Of a DNA stretch of 64,000 nucleotides, positions 24,332 through 31,249 are shown piece after piece (position 1 is the first letter of the stretch; the number at the start of each line of letters is the position of its first letter). The notes below the pieces were generated by a model. It saw only the letters and a list, made by a program, of their open reading frames with translations. It was not told the DNA's origin and ran no database searches. The DNA is taken from contig NZ_JANXMI010000225.1 of assembly GCF_025354735.1 (NCBI RefSeq), positions 1-64,000 on the forward strand, given 5' to 3'. Source of the DNA: Rugamonas sp. (GTDB lineage Bacteria; Pseudomonadota; Gammaproteobacteria; Burkholderiales; Burkholderiaceae_D). The translations under genes were made by a program, and so were the position numbers.

Positions 24332-24558
24332 ACGCGGTCATGCCGTGGATCGGCGCGCTGGCCGGCGTGGCCGCGACCGACTTCCTCGCTCGGCGCGACC
24401 GCATCGAGGCCATGACGCGCCTGGCGCGGACGCCTGGCGCCGCCTCGGCAGCGCTGCTGGCCGAGGCGTACGTGGCCGCGTGCATGCTCGAAGGCGACGC
24501 CAAGGCCCATTGGTCGATTGACGAAGTGGAACAGGCCCGGAAGGCATGCGGATCATGA
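24328..24558 (+). CDS. KleA-like small protein in the trbO slot
   Basis: A 76-aa protein from a GTG that overlaps the trbN stop (GTGA). The start is supported because the product then aligns end to end with the kle-operon protein at 7505-7732: PW, ATDF.ARRDRI, LLAEAYV..C.LEGDAKAHWSI.E.EQA. In RK2 this slot holds trbO, a lipoprotein gene, but no lipobox is seen here. It overlaps the trbP start. Confidence 0.75.
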   Translation: MNAVMPWIGALAGVAATDFLARRDRIEAMTRLARTPGAASAALLAEAYVAACMLEGDAKAHWSIDEVEQARKACGS

Positions 24559-25301
24559 ACTTACCGCGCACCACAGCACAGGCGGCGAACGGCACCGCGT
24601 CGCTTCCTCGGCTCGTCGCGGCCGATGGCGCGCTCGAAGCCGTCAAATGGCTCGCCCTGGTCCTGATGACTGGCGATCACGTCAACAAGTATCTGTTCAA
24701 CGGAACCAAGGAATGGCTGTTCGACAGCGGCCGCATCGCCATGCCGCTGTTCGTCTTCGTCCTGGCGTACAACCTCGCCCGGCCGGGCGCGATGGATCGC
24801 GGGGTCTACCAGCGGACGACCTGGCGCCTCCTGGTCGTCGGCGGCGTCACCATGCCGGCCTTCGTCGCCCTGGGCGGCTTGGTGGCCGGCTGGTGGCCGC
24901 TGAACATCATGTTCACCATGGCGGCCATCGCCGGCATGCTGCACCTGGTCGACCGCGACAGCGTGGCCGGCCGGGCGGGCGCTGCCGGCGTGTTCCTCGC
25001 AGCCGGCGCCATGGTCGAGTTTTGGTGGCCGGCCCTCGCGCTCGGCCTGGCAGTTTGGCTTTACAGCAGGCGCCCGTCATGGACGGCGATAGCGCTCGCG
25101 GTCGCGGCCTTTGGTGGCCTCTGGTACGTCAACGGCAACCCGTGGGCGCTGGCGGCCGTGCCGATCGCTCTCGGGGCTTCTGGCGCCGCTCTGCGCGTTT
25201 CACGGCTGCGATGGGTGTTTTATGCCTATTACCCGGCGCACCTGGTGGCGCTTTTGTTGATCCGAATCCCGATGAGCAAGGCGGGATACCTTTTCTTCTG
25301 A
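24555..25301 (+). CDS. trbP: TrbP, TraX-family membrane protein
   Basis: A 248-aa polytopic membrane protein (RK2 TrbP is 232). About seven hydrophobic spans; the LEAVKWLALVLMTGDHVNKY start and FDSGRIAMPLFVFVLAYNLA are typical of the TraX family, which acetylates F pilin N-termini. A ring-shaped pilin has no free N terminus, so the substrate here is unclear. The ATG at 24555 overlaps the preceding stop as ATGA; an ATG three codons earlier is also possible. Confidence 0.9.
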   Translation: MNLPRTTAQAANGTASLPRLVAADGALEAVKWLALVLMTGDHVNKYLFNGTKEWLFDSGRIAMPLFVFVLAYNLARPGAMDRGVYQRTTWRLLVVGGVTMPAFVALGGLVAGWWPLNIMFTMAAIAGMLHLVDRDSVAGRAGAAGVFLAAGAMVEFWWPALALGLAVWLYSRRPSWTAIALAVAAFGGLWYVNGNPWALAAVPIALGASGAALRVSRLRWVFYAYYPAHLVALLLIRIPMSKAGYLFF

Positions 25302-25312
25302 TTGGAGACTTC

Positions 25313-25756
25313 ATGTACAAAACCTACCACCTGGCCGTTGCTTTTCTCCTGGTCGCGGCCAGTCACGTCGTGTCGGCGCAGGCCGAGTACCAAGGCACGC
25401 CCGTGTCCACCACCGTCTTCATTTTGTTCGCCAACGGCAGCACGGCATTTCGCCCGACGACGGCCAGCGTCGAAACCTTGTTGAACGCCAGGGACGCGGC
25501 CATGGTGACGATTCGCGGCCGGACCAGCACGAATACCCCGACCGCGCAGGACGAGGCCTTGGCGCTGGCTAGGGCGACGGCGGCGCGGGCTTACCTGATC
25601 CGCCAAGGCGTCTCACCGCTGAAAATAATGGTCAACTACGCTTCCGCGTCCGACTTCATCGCCGACAACGCCACGGCCGCCGGCCGGCTGGAAAACCAGC
25701 GCGTCGAGATCGACCTGGTTCACGTTCCATCGAACTTGAAGGAGTCCCAACAATGA
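25313..25756 (+). CDS. Small OmpA-like periplasmic/outer-membrane protein
   Basis: A 147-aa protein with a cleavable signal peptide (1-22, ending VVSAQAE). The mature part resembles an OmpA C-terminal peptidoglycan-binding fold: FILFANGSTAFRPT for the first strand and TIRGRTSTNTPTAQDEALALARATAARAYLIRQGV, then ENQRVEIDLV. IncP-1 plasmids carry a small outer-membrane gene (upf30.5) after trbP, which this may match. It starts 12 bp after trbP and is probably in the same operon. Confidence 0.75.
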   Translation: MYKTYHLAVAFLLVAASHVVSAQAEYQGTPVSTTVFILFANGSTAFRPTTASVETLLNARDAAMVTIRGRTSTNTPTAQDEALALARATAARAYLIRQGVSPLKIMVNYASASDFIADNATAAGRLENQRVEIDLVHVPSNLKESQQ

Positions 25757-25779
25757 AAACATCACTTCGCATCAAGTGT

Positions 25780-25792
25780 TTTAGCCGCTAAA
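25780..25792. promoter_or_regulatory. KorB operator after the trb operon
   Basis: TTTAGCCGCTAAA, perfect. It overlaps a possible 12-codon open frame (25753-25791) whose ATG overlaps the previous stop as ATGA and whose stop lies in the operator. It lies 10 bp before the next gene. Confidence 0.88.
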
Positions 25793-25801
25793 GGAGGCAA
25801 C

Positions 25802-26227
25802 GTGGATTATTTTCGCGGAGCGGTTGTGCTGGTGGCGTGCATGATCGCCGCCTATAAAATCGTGAAATGGCTGTGGCCGATCATCGAGCAGCGCAAGACC
25901 CTGACGCCTATCCAGATGATCGAGCGCGCTATGATGGCGCCCGGCGAGGAAATGGAACGTCAGGCTACGGTATTCGGATCGAGGCGCAAGACGCTGGTGG
26001 TCGGCCTGGTCAATCTTGGCCTGATATGCGCCTGGGGCTTCTTGGCCCGTTGGCCCTTGTTCTTGTGGTTCGGTGTGGCATATCAGTGCATAGGCCACCT
26101 GGTCATCAGGGCCATGCGTGTCCCGATCACGCCGGAGCCGTCAAGCTTGAAATTCCATAACCGGGTGTGGCTGCGCATGTTCTATGCGTGGTTTTGGCCG
26201 GTATACCTGGCCTACCGCCGCAAGTAG
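25802..26227 (+). CDS. Conserved membrane protein of unknown function
   Basis: A 141-aa protein with a GTG start after a perfect AAAGGAGG. It has an N-terminal span (about 5-24), two further hydrophobic helices in 68-105 and a basic end. I do not recognise the family. The KorB operator 10 bp upstream suggests it belongs to the plasmid regulon. Confidence 0.7.
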   Translation: MDYFRGAVVLVACMIAAYKIVKWLWPIIEQRKTLTPIQMIERAMMAPGEEMERQATVFGSRRKTLVVGLVNLGLICAWGFLARWPLFLWFGVAYQCIGHLVIRAMRVPITPEPSSLKFHNRVWLRMFYAWFWPVYLAYRRK

Positions 26228-26257
26228 GCCGTTGACCGATCAATAGGGAGCAGGGCG

Positions 26258-26566
26258 ATGAACATCGAGGAAGCGAAACAAGTAATGGAGGGCGTGCCGA
26301 GTTGGCAGAGAGGCGCGCTCGATACAGCCCTGGAGCGCTACAAGCGCTTTTCTGGCATCTATACGATGGGCGAGCTGGCGGACGAGCTGGCGGCGGATCG
26401 GGCGACGTACCCGAATTTGCTAAAATTCAGCGACGGCATGCCGGTCCTCAACGACGAACGTTGCGTTGAATTCATGGTGGCCGTTTCCGGACTTCCTGCT
26501 GCTTGGTGCGCGGCATGGAACGAGATTGACTTCATGGACGAGCATGCCGATCAGCTCGCCTCCTAA
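26258..26566 (+). CDS. Hypothetical protein
   Basis: A 102-aa acidic soluble protein, not recognised. AGGGAG precedes the ATG. It is co-directional with, and 30 bp after, the membrane protein gene. Confidence 0.6.
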   Translation: MNIEEAKQVMEGVPSWQRGALDTALERYKRFSGIYTMGELADELAADRATYPNLLKFSDGMPVLNDERCVEFMVAVSGLPAAWCAAWNEIDFMDEHADQLAS

Positions 26567-26583
26567 CGCGAAAGGTAGCCATC

Positions 26584-26853
26584 ATGCCGACGTTGAACGA
26601 AGTCACGCAAGCGCTCTGCAATTGCATGGCGGCCGAGCCGCCAGTCAATTACGTGCTCTCGAAGGATGCGAGCCAGCTCGGCACGGTATACGCCGAAATG
26701 GCGTACTTCAAGCAGGCGGAGCGCCCGCTTGACGCGCTTAGTCCCAAGCAGGCGAACGCCTTTGGGCGCTGGATTTCTCAATCTCCGGCTGCAGGGGCAG
26801 AATCCTTGGGAGGTTTGGGGGCCGGCTCGGCAGCCATCAGCTCGGCCGGATAG
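26584..26853 (+). CDS. Hypothetical protein, possibly truncated at the C terminus
   Basis: An 89-aa product. Residues 1-65 look like a normal soluble protein (SKDASQLGTVYAEMAYFK), but the last 25 residues are low-complexity Gly/Ala/Ser read from the antisense of the SRAP gene end (26778-26853). The gene may have been cut when the SOS cassette was acquired. Confidence 0.5.
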   Translation: MPTLNEVTQALCNCMAAEPPVNYVLSKDASQLGTVYAEMAYFKQAERPLDALSPKQANAFGRWISQSPAAGAESLGGLGAGSAAISSAG

Positions 26854-27443
26854 AGGCCCAAAAATGCGCGGGCCAATTCCGGGTTCCGGCAATGTAGCCA
26901 TTCGTCATATTCGTCCGGAGGAACGATCACCAGCGAGCGCTTTTCCTGGCCCGGTTTGTGAAAGTGCTCCATGAGGTCGTGGCCGGCCGCGTTGATCGTG
27001 AGCTGAGTGAAGGAGTAGGCCACCCCGCCATCGGCTTCGGGCCACTCCCGCCATAGGCCGGCCACCGCGAACGGCCGCGTATCACGCATGCCGATACCCC
27101 AACGGACATGCTTGCCCGTTTCCCAGTTGGGTTCATAGAATCGATCCATCGGAACAAGGCATAGCTGGCCCTCGCGCCATGGCTTAGCGTAGCTCCGCTT
27201 CGTACCAACATCCTCCGACCTGGCGTTCATCGTGCTGAACTTCTTGACATGTGGCGGGATTTTTTTTTGCGGCACCATACCATATGATCCCACCAGTGTC
27301 TCGCGCTCGCCATTCGCGCCAAGGCGGATGATCGGTGCGCGGTAGTCCTGCCAGGTCTCGGCCGGCCACTCGGCGTCGGCCGGCGCGACGGTGTTGAAGA
27401 AGTCGAGGCCATGCTGGCTAACAGGCGTGTAATTGATGCACAT
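26778..27443 (-). CDS. SRAP (YedK/HMCES) abasic-site protein
   Basis: A 221-aa SOS-response-associated peptidase family protein. The catalytic Cys2 follows the start Met (MCINYTP). Other family marks are STMNARSED, CLVPMDRFYEPNW, FAVAGLWREWP and the RSLVIVPPDEYDEWL segment. The family forms a thiazolidine crosslink with abasic sites in ssDNA. It lies 63 bp after umuC in the same direction, so it is probably part of the LexA-controlled unit and could protect ssDNA after transfer. Confidence 0.88.
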   Translation of the reverse strand: MCINYTPVSQHGLDFFNTVAPADAEWPAETWQDYRAPIIRLGANGERETLVGSYGMVPQKKIPPHVKKFSTMNARSEDVGTKRSYAKPWREGQLCLVPMDRFYEPNWETGKHVRWGIGMRDTRPFAVAGLWREWPEADGGVAYSFTQLTINAAGHDLMEHFHKPGQEKRSLVIVPPDEYDEWLHCRNPELARAFLGLYPAELMAAEPAPKPPKDSAPAAGD

Positions 27444-27506
27444 GGGCTGCTTTCGGTGACGAAACAGGATGATTTTACAAGACAGGTGTTGCCGGCGCCG
27501 CTCCGA

Positions 27507-28808
27507 TCAGTTCGCAAGCGCCCTGGGCAATTCGTCCCATCTGGTCGTGTAACAGGGGGTCTTGTTCTCGGCGCGCATCGCCCAGCGCGGTGCCAGACCG
27601 GCCGAGCCAAGATGCACGGCGTCGCGGCCGAAGCGCTGGTTCAGCGCATCGAGCGCTGCCATCACGCGCACCGATTTCTCGCGCTCACGTGGGGCGTCGA
27701 ACAGCGTTCCCTGGCGGATCGCGCCGGGCGCCAGGTTCATCAGCATGACGCCGGCTTTCTTGTATTGGAAACCCTCGCGGTAGATGGCGGCTAGGCCCAG
27801 CAGCGCGGCGCCGGCAAGAATTCGGTTGTCGTTGGTCGGCTCAATCAGCGGCACCGTGAGTCCGTTGCTGTATTGCGGGTCCTGCTGGCGGAAAGGGTTC
27901 GTTTGCACGAACACGTGGACCGCGCCGCACACGGAGCGTTGCGCCCGCAGCTTTTCGCCGGCACGGGCGATGTACGTCGATACCGCCTCTTCCAGCTCGG
28001 CCAGGCTGACGGCCATGGCGCCGAAGGACTTGGACGAGACTATCTCCTGACGAGGGGGCGCGACTTCTTCGAGGGCTAGGCACGACAAGCCACGCAGCTC
28101 CTGGCACGTCCGCTCCATGACCACGCCGAAGCGGGCACGTATATCGCGCGGCGACGCGTTCTTGAGGTCCTGGACGGTGTGGATGTCCATGTCGTGCAGC
28201 TTGGCGGCGATGCGCCGGCCGACGCCCCACACCTCGCCCACGTCGATCCTCTCGAACAGCCAGCGTTCGCGGGCGGCCGACATATTGGTGAAGTCGCACA
28301 CACTGTCGAAGAGGGGGACCTTTTTTGCGACATGGTTGGCCAGCTTCGCCAAAGTCTTGGAACTGCCCACGCCAACGCATACGGGCAGGCTGGTCCATTG
28401 AAGTATCTGCGCCCGGATCGCCTGGCCCATGGCCGTGGGCGACGGCCAGAGACCGCCCAGGCCGTTTAAGCTGAGGAACGATTCGTCGATGCTGTAGACC
28501 TCGACATTAGGGCTATAGCTGCGCAGGATCATCATGATCCTGTTGCTCATGTCGCCGTACAGCGCGTAATTCGAGCTGAGGCCGACGATGCCGTATTGCC
28601 GCACAAGGTCCTTCATCTGGAACCACGGTGTGCCCATCTTGACGCCGAGGGCCTTGACCTCGTTGGACCTGGCGACGCAACAGCCATCGTTATTCGACAG
28701 CACGACCACCGGCCGGTCGCGCAGCCTGGGGTTGAACGCTCTTTCGCACGACACGTACATATTGTTGACATCGACCAGCGCGAACACCTGGGAGCTTGCG
28801 TCGGCCAT
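27507..28808 (-). CDS. umuC: UmuC Y-family DNA polymerase V subunit
   Basis: A 433-aa polymerase. FALVDVNNMYVSCERAF carries the first catalytic Asp, SNNDGCCVARSNEVKALGVK is the fingers region and YSIDESFLSL has the catalytic Asp-Glu. A helix-hairpin-helix region and little-finger domain follow. The start at 28808 gives the family N terminus. It follows umuD by 2 bp. It performs translesion synthesis with UmuD'. Confidence 0.95.
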   Translation of the reverse strand: MADASSQVFALVDVNNMYVSCERAFNPRLRDRPVVVLSNNDGCCVARSNEVKALGVKMGTPWFQMKDLVRQYGIVGLSSNYALYGDMSNRIMMILRSYSPNVEVYSIDESFLSLNGLGGLWPSPTAMGQAIRAQILQWTSLPVCVGVGSSKTLAKLANHVAKKVPLFDSVCDFTNMSAARERWLFERIDVGEVWGVGRRIAAKLHDMDIHTVQDLKNASPRDIRARFGVVMERTCQELRGLSCLALEEVAPPRQEIVSSKSFGAMAVSLAELEEAVSTYIARAGEKLRAQRSVCGAVHVFVQTNPFRQQDPQYSNGLTVPLIEPTNDNRILAGAALLGLAAIYREGFQYKKAGVMLMNLAPGAIRQGTLFDAPREREKSVRVMAALDALNQRFGRDAVHLGSAGLAPRWAMRAENKTPCYTTRWDELPRALAN

Positions 28809-28810
28809 GG

Positions 28811-29281
28811 CTACACGCGGTACTTGCGGACGACGGCCGTCACCACGCCCCACAGTTGCAACTCCTGGCCCTCGACCAGCCGGATCGGCGCGAAGGAGGG
28901 ATTCTCCGGGTGCAGCTCGATGACACCGTGTAGGTGGTGCAAGCGCTTCAAGGTGTACTCCCCGTCCACGACGGCGAGTACGTAGTGTCCGTGGCACGGA
29001 TTGACAGAGCGGTCCACAAGCACGATATCGCCGTCCAGGATGCCGGCGCCGGAAACGCTCTCGCCAACGACGCGAAAGAAGAACGACGCCTCCTTGTGCT
29101 GCACCAGGTAGGCGTTGAGGTCGAGTCCCTTTTCGATGTAATCCGCTGCCGGCGACGGAAAGCCGGCAGCCAGCTTGTGCTGCAGAAGCGGCCGGAAACT
29201 TCGCGGCGGCTGCAGTGCTGCCGGCTGCGCCTCGCGGTCGGCGACATTGTTGATCTGGTCTGGTAATTCGATGAAATTCAT
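28811..29281 (-). CDS. umuD: UmuD-type self-cleaving polymerase V subunit
   Basis: A 156-aa S24 peptidase. Cleavage is expected between Ala and Gly in LAAGFPSPAADYI. The catalytic Ser is in RVVGESVSGAGILDGD and the Lys in VDGEYTLKRL. The start at 29281 is chosen from family length; upstream extension crosses the LexA box. Confidence 0.92.
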   Translation of the reverse strand: MNFIELPDQINNVADREAQPAALQPPRSFRPLLQHKLAAGFPSPAADYIEKGLDLNAYLVQHKEASFFFRVVGESVSGAGILDGDIVLVDRSVNPCHGHYVLAVVDGEYTLKRLHHLHGVIELHPENPSFAPIRLVEGQELQLWGVVTAVVRKYRV

Positions 29282-29295
29282 TTGGAGCCTCGCAC

Positions 29296-29311
29296 CTGTA
29301 TTTATATACAG
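29296..29311. promoter_or_regulatory. LexA (SOS) box of the umuD-umuC-SRAP operon
   Basis: CTGTATTTATATACAG, a perfect CTG-N10-CAG palindrome, 15 bp upstream of the umuD start. It predicts DNA-damage induction, and also induction by the ssDNA pulse of conjugation. Confidence 0.93.
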
Positions 29312-29638
29312 TATAGCGCGGGGCGCGCAGTTGGAATAAATCAACAGTAGCCCCGATGGAGGCCGACCGCGTGGCCCGGTCGGATCGCGCAACGCGGTCG
29401 GCCGGCTCGTCATGGGTATCCCCTTGGAGTACCATCCGATTCTGGTACTGTATAGACTGCAAATAGGCCTATCCGGGTGTCATTTTCAGCAGGCGACTGC
29501 ACCAGCACACGGGGCTGGCCGCTCCGTGTGCATAGAACTTTTGAACGGGATGTATCAGGAGTCCTATACACGATGTGCCGCGAGAGGCAGGAATAGCTCA
29601 GAAGTCCATTGCACCGTGCTCGTTCATGCTCATGTCCG
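29312..29638. other. Intergenic region, no supported gene
   Basis: A 327-bp gap between the umuD promoter and the PIN toxin gene. Short open frames here lack a ribosome site and family resemblance. It may hold the junction between the SOS cassette and the toxin-antitoxin/resolvase block. Confidence 0.5.
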
Positions 29639-30034
29639 TCACAAAAGGAGCGTTGATTGCCCTTGAGCCGTGAGAAGTGCCACCGCCTTCTTGTCGAAGG
29701 AAACGAAGGTTTCCCCGCCAAGCCAATTGCCCTCGTAGGCAATAACGCCATCGGCAAAATCGCCCCCCGCATCGAGCACCAGCAAACCGGCCTCCACGGC
29801 GGGCCGGTTCACTTCCACGTTGGCTGCGGCCAGTAGCGCCCGGATCGCGCTGGCCGCGTCGGCTTGCTGGAAGCCATATACGCGGAGCAGCACCCAAACG
29901 AATTCGCATAGACACGGCAGCGCGACCGCGATCAACTCGGCATCGGTCAAGACTGCGGCGGCGACGGTCGCTTGTAATGGATCATCACGCACAACAGCAC
30001 GCACAAGGACGTTGGTATCGACTGCGACCTTCAT
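29639..30034 (-). CDS. PIN-domain toxin (VapC type)
   Basis: A 131-aa PIN nuclease: VAVDTNVLVRAVV with the first catalytic Asp, an ALPCLCEFVWVL segment with Glu, and GGDFADGVIAYEG plus FVSFDKKA for the other acidic residues. The ATG at 30034 overlaps the antitoxin stop as ATGA. VapC toxins cut specific RNAs, and the pair would stabilise the plasmid. Confidence 0.88.
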   Translation of the reverse strand: MKVAVDTNVLVRAVVRDDPLQATVAAAVLTDAELIAVALPCLCEFVWVLLRVYGFQQADAASAIRALLAAANVEVNRPAVEAGLLVLDAGGDFADGVIAYEGNWLGGETFVSFDKKAVALLTAQGQSTLLL

Positions 30035-30282
30035 TTCTTGCCTGCCCATCCCTGTGCAGCCGCCTCGTTGATTTCTTCGATGGTGGCAACCTTCTGCATT
30101 TTGCCCGCGAGCAGGCCGACAAAGCTGGCTATCGTCCCAGCGGGCCGCGCCGCCTTGAGTACGCCCCGACCATCTGGCAGCAAGTCCAGCTCGATCTTTT
30201 CACCTGGCTTGATGCCAAGGTGTTGCAATACGTCTTTCCGAAACGTCACTTGCCCCCGTGCGGTAACGGTCAAGGTAGTCAT
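30031..30282 (-). CDS. AbrB/SpoVT-type antitoxin
   Basis: An 83-aa protein starting MTTLTVTARGQVTFRKDVLQ, the swapped-hairpin AbrB DNA-binding fold (residues 1-45), followed by a toxin-binding helix (VATIEEINEAAAQGW). The ATG at 30282 gives the family start. It is the first gene of the pair and likely autorepresses. Confidence 0.86.
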   Translation of the reverse strand: MTTLTVTARGQVTFRKDVLQHLGIKPGEKIELDLLPDGRGVLKAARPAGTIASFVGLLAGKMQKVATIEEINEAAAQGWAGKK

Positions 30283-30345
30283 AGTGTGCTCGCAATCTCG
30301 TAGGTTGATGCTTCGCATGGTAATGCAAAAACGCCTTACTGTCAA

Positions 30346-30460
30346 TGTCCGTCAAACGATCATTAGGCGGCCATGCCGGGTGTTGTCCGACAATGCACTT
30401 GATTAACGGGTTGTCGGACATTAAGATAGGCGGACGGAATAACGGACAAAAGGACGTACA
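30346..30460. promoter_or_regulatory. Candidate resolution (res) site between TA pair and resolvase
   Basis: Repeated TGTCCG/CGGACA half-sites are seen: TGTCCGTC near 30347, TTGTCCGACAA near 30384, TTGTCGGACA near 30412 and CGGACAAAA near 30444. A Tn3-type resolvase site usually has three such inverted subsites just upstream of its gene. The region also holds both divergent promoters. Confidence 0.65.
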
Positions 30461-31027
30461 ATGGCACTTATTGGCTATGCGCGGGTTTCGACTGCGGAAC
30501 AGGACACCGCCTTGCAAACGGATGCGCTGCGTATGGCGGGCTGCGAACGGATTTTTGAGGACTCTATTTCCGGAACTAAGATCAACCGCCCCGGCTTGGC
30601 CGCCGTGCTGGCCTTTCTGCGCGATGGAGATGTACTGGCCGTTTGGCGACTGGATCGGCTTGGCCGCTCTCTACCGCATCTGATTGAGGTCATCGGCGGG
30701 CTCGAAGCGCGTGGCGTCGGGTTCCGGTCGCTGACGGAAAGCATTGACACGACCACATCGGGCGGGCGGCTCTTCTTTCATGTGTTCGGCGCATTAGGGC
30801 AGTTCGAACGCGATTTGATCCAAGACCGAACCAAAGCCGGGTTGGCCGCCGCCGCTGCTCGTGGCCGCAAAGGGGGCCGCAAGCCGGTTGTCACCGCTGA
30901 CAAGTTGCAGCGAGCGCGGGAACACATCGCCAACGGGCTGAACATCCGCGAGGCTGCCGCACGGCTCAAGATCGGCAAGACAGCCCTTTACGCCGCCTTG
31001 CAGGGGGCGAGTGCAGCCGACTCCTGA
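30461..31027 (+). CDS. Tn3-type serine resolvase
   Basis: A 188-aa serine recombinase. The catalytic Ser is in GYARVSTAEQD (about residue 10). The Arg motif is in WRLDRLGRSL and the dimer helix in FHVFGALGQFERDLIQDRTKAGLAAA. A C-terminal helix-turn-helix follows (REAAARLKIGKTALYAAL). No tnpA is nearby. The location after the trb region and the divergent TA module mirror parA-parDE of RK2, so a plasmid dimer-resolution role is likely. Confidence 0.9.
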   Translation: MALIGYARVSTAEQDTALQTDALRMAGCERIFEDSISGTKINRPGLAAVLAFLRDGDVLAVWRLDRLGRSLPHLIEVIGGLEARGVGFRSLTESIDTTTSGGRLFFHVFGALGQFERDLIQDRTKAGLAAAAARGRKGGRKPVVTADKLQRAREHIANGLNIREAAARLKIGKTALYAALQGASAADS

Positions 31028-31249
31028 CAATCTGCGCAGTTTATAGAAATGCCTAATCGCCAGGCGATCCGTCGATACGGGAAAAATCGCAAATGTCGCA
31101 TTTATGCGCCAACTAGCTTGCACAATTCCGATTTCCGACAGTGGAAATCGTGGTGAGGCGGGTGGCAACTGAGATGGGACCAATTAACCCAAGAGTTGCA
31201 AGCTACCTTATACTATGCACAACTCCAATTTTCATCAGCCAGCCCACTT

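Noticed and set aside
29412..29666. 84-codon plus-strand frame between umuD and the PIN toxin
   Set aside because: No ribosome site, mixed composition with many Cys/His, and it overlaps the toxin gene end.
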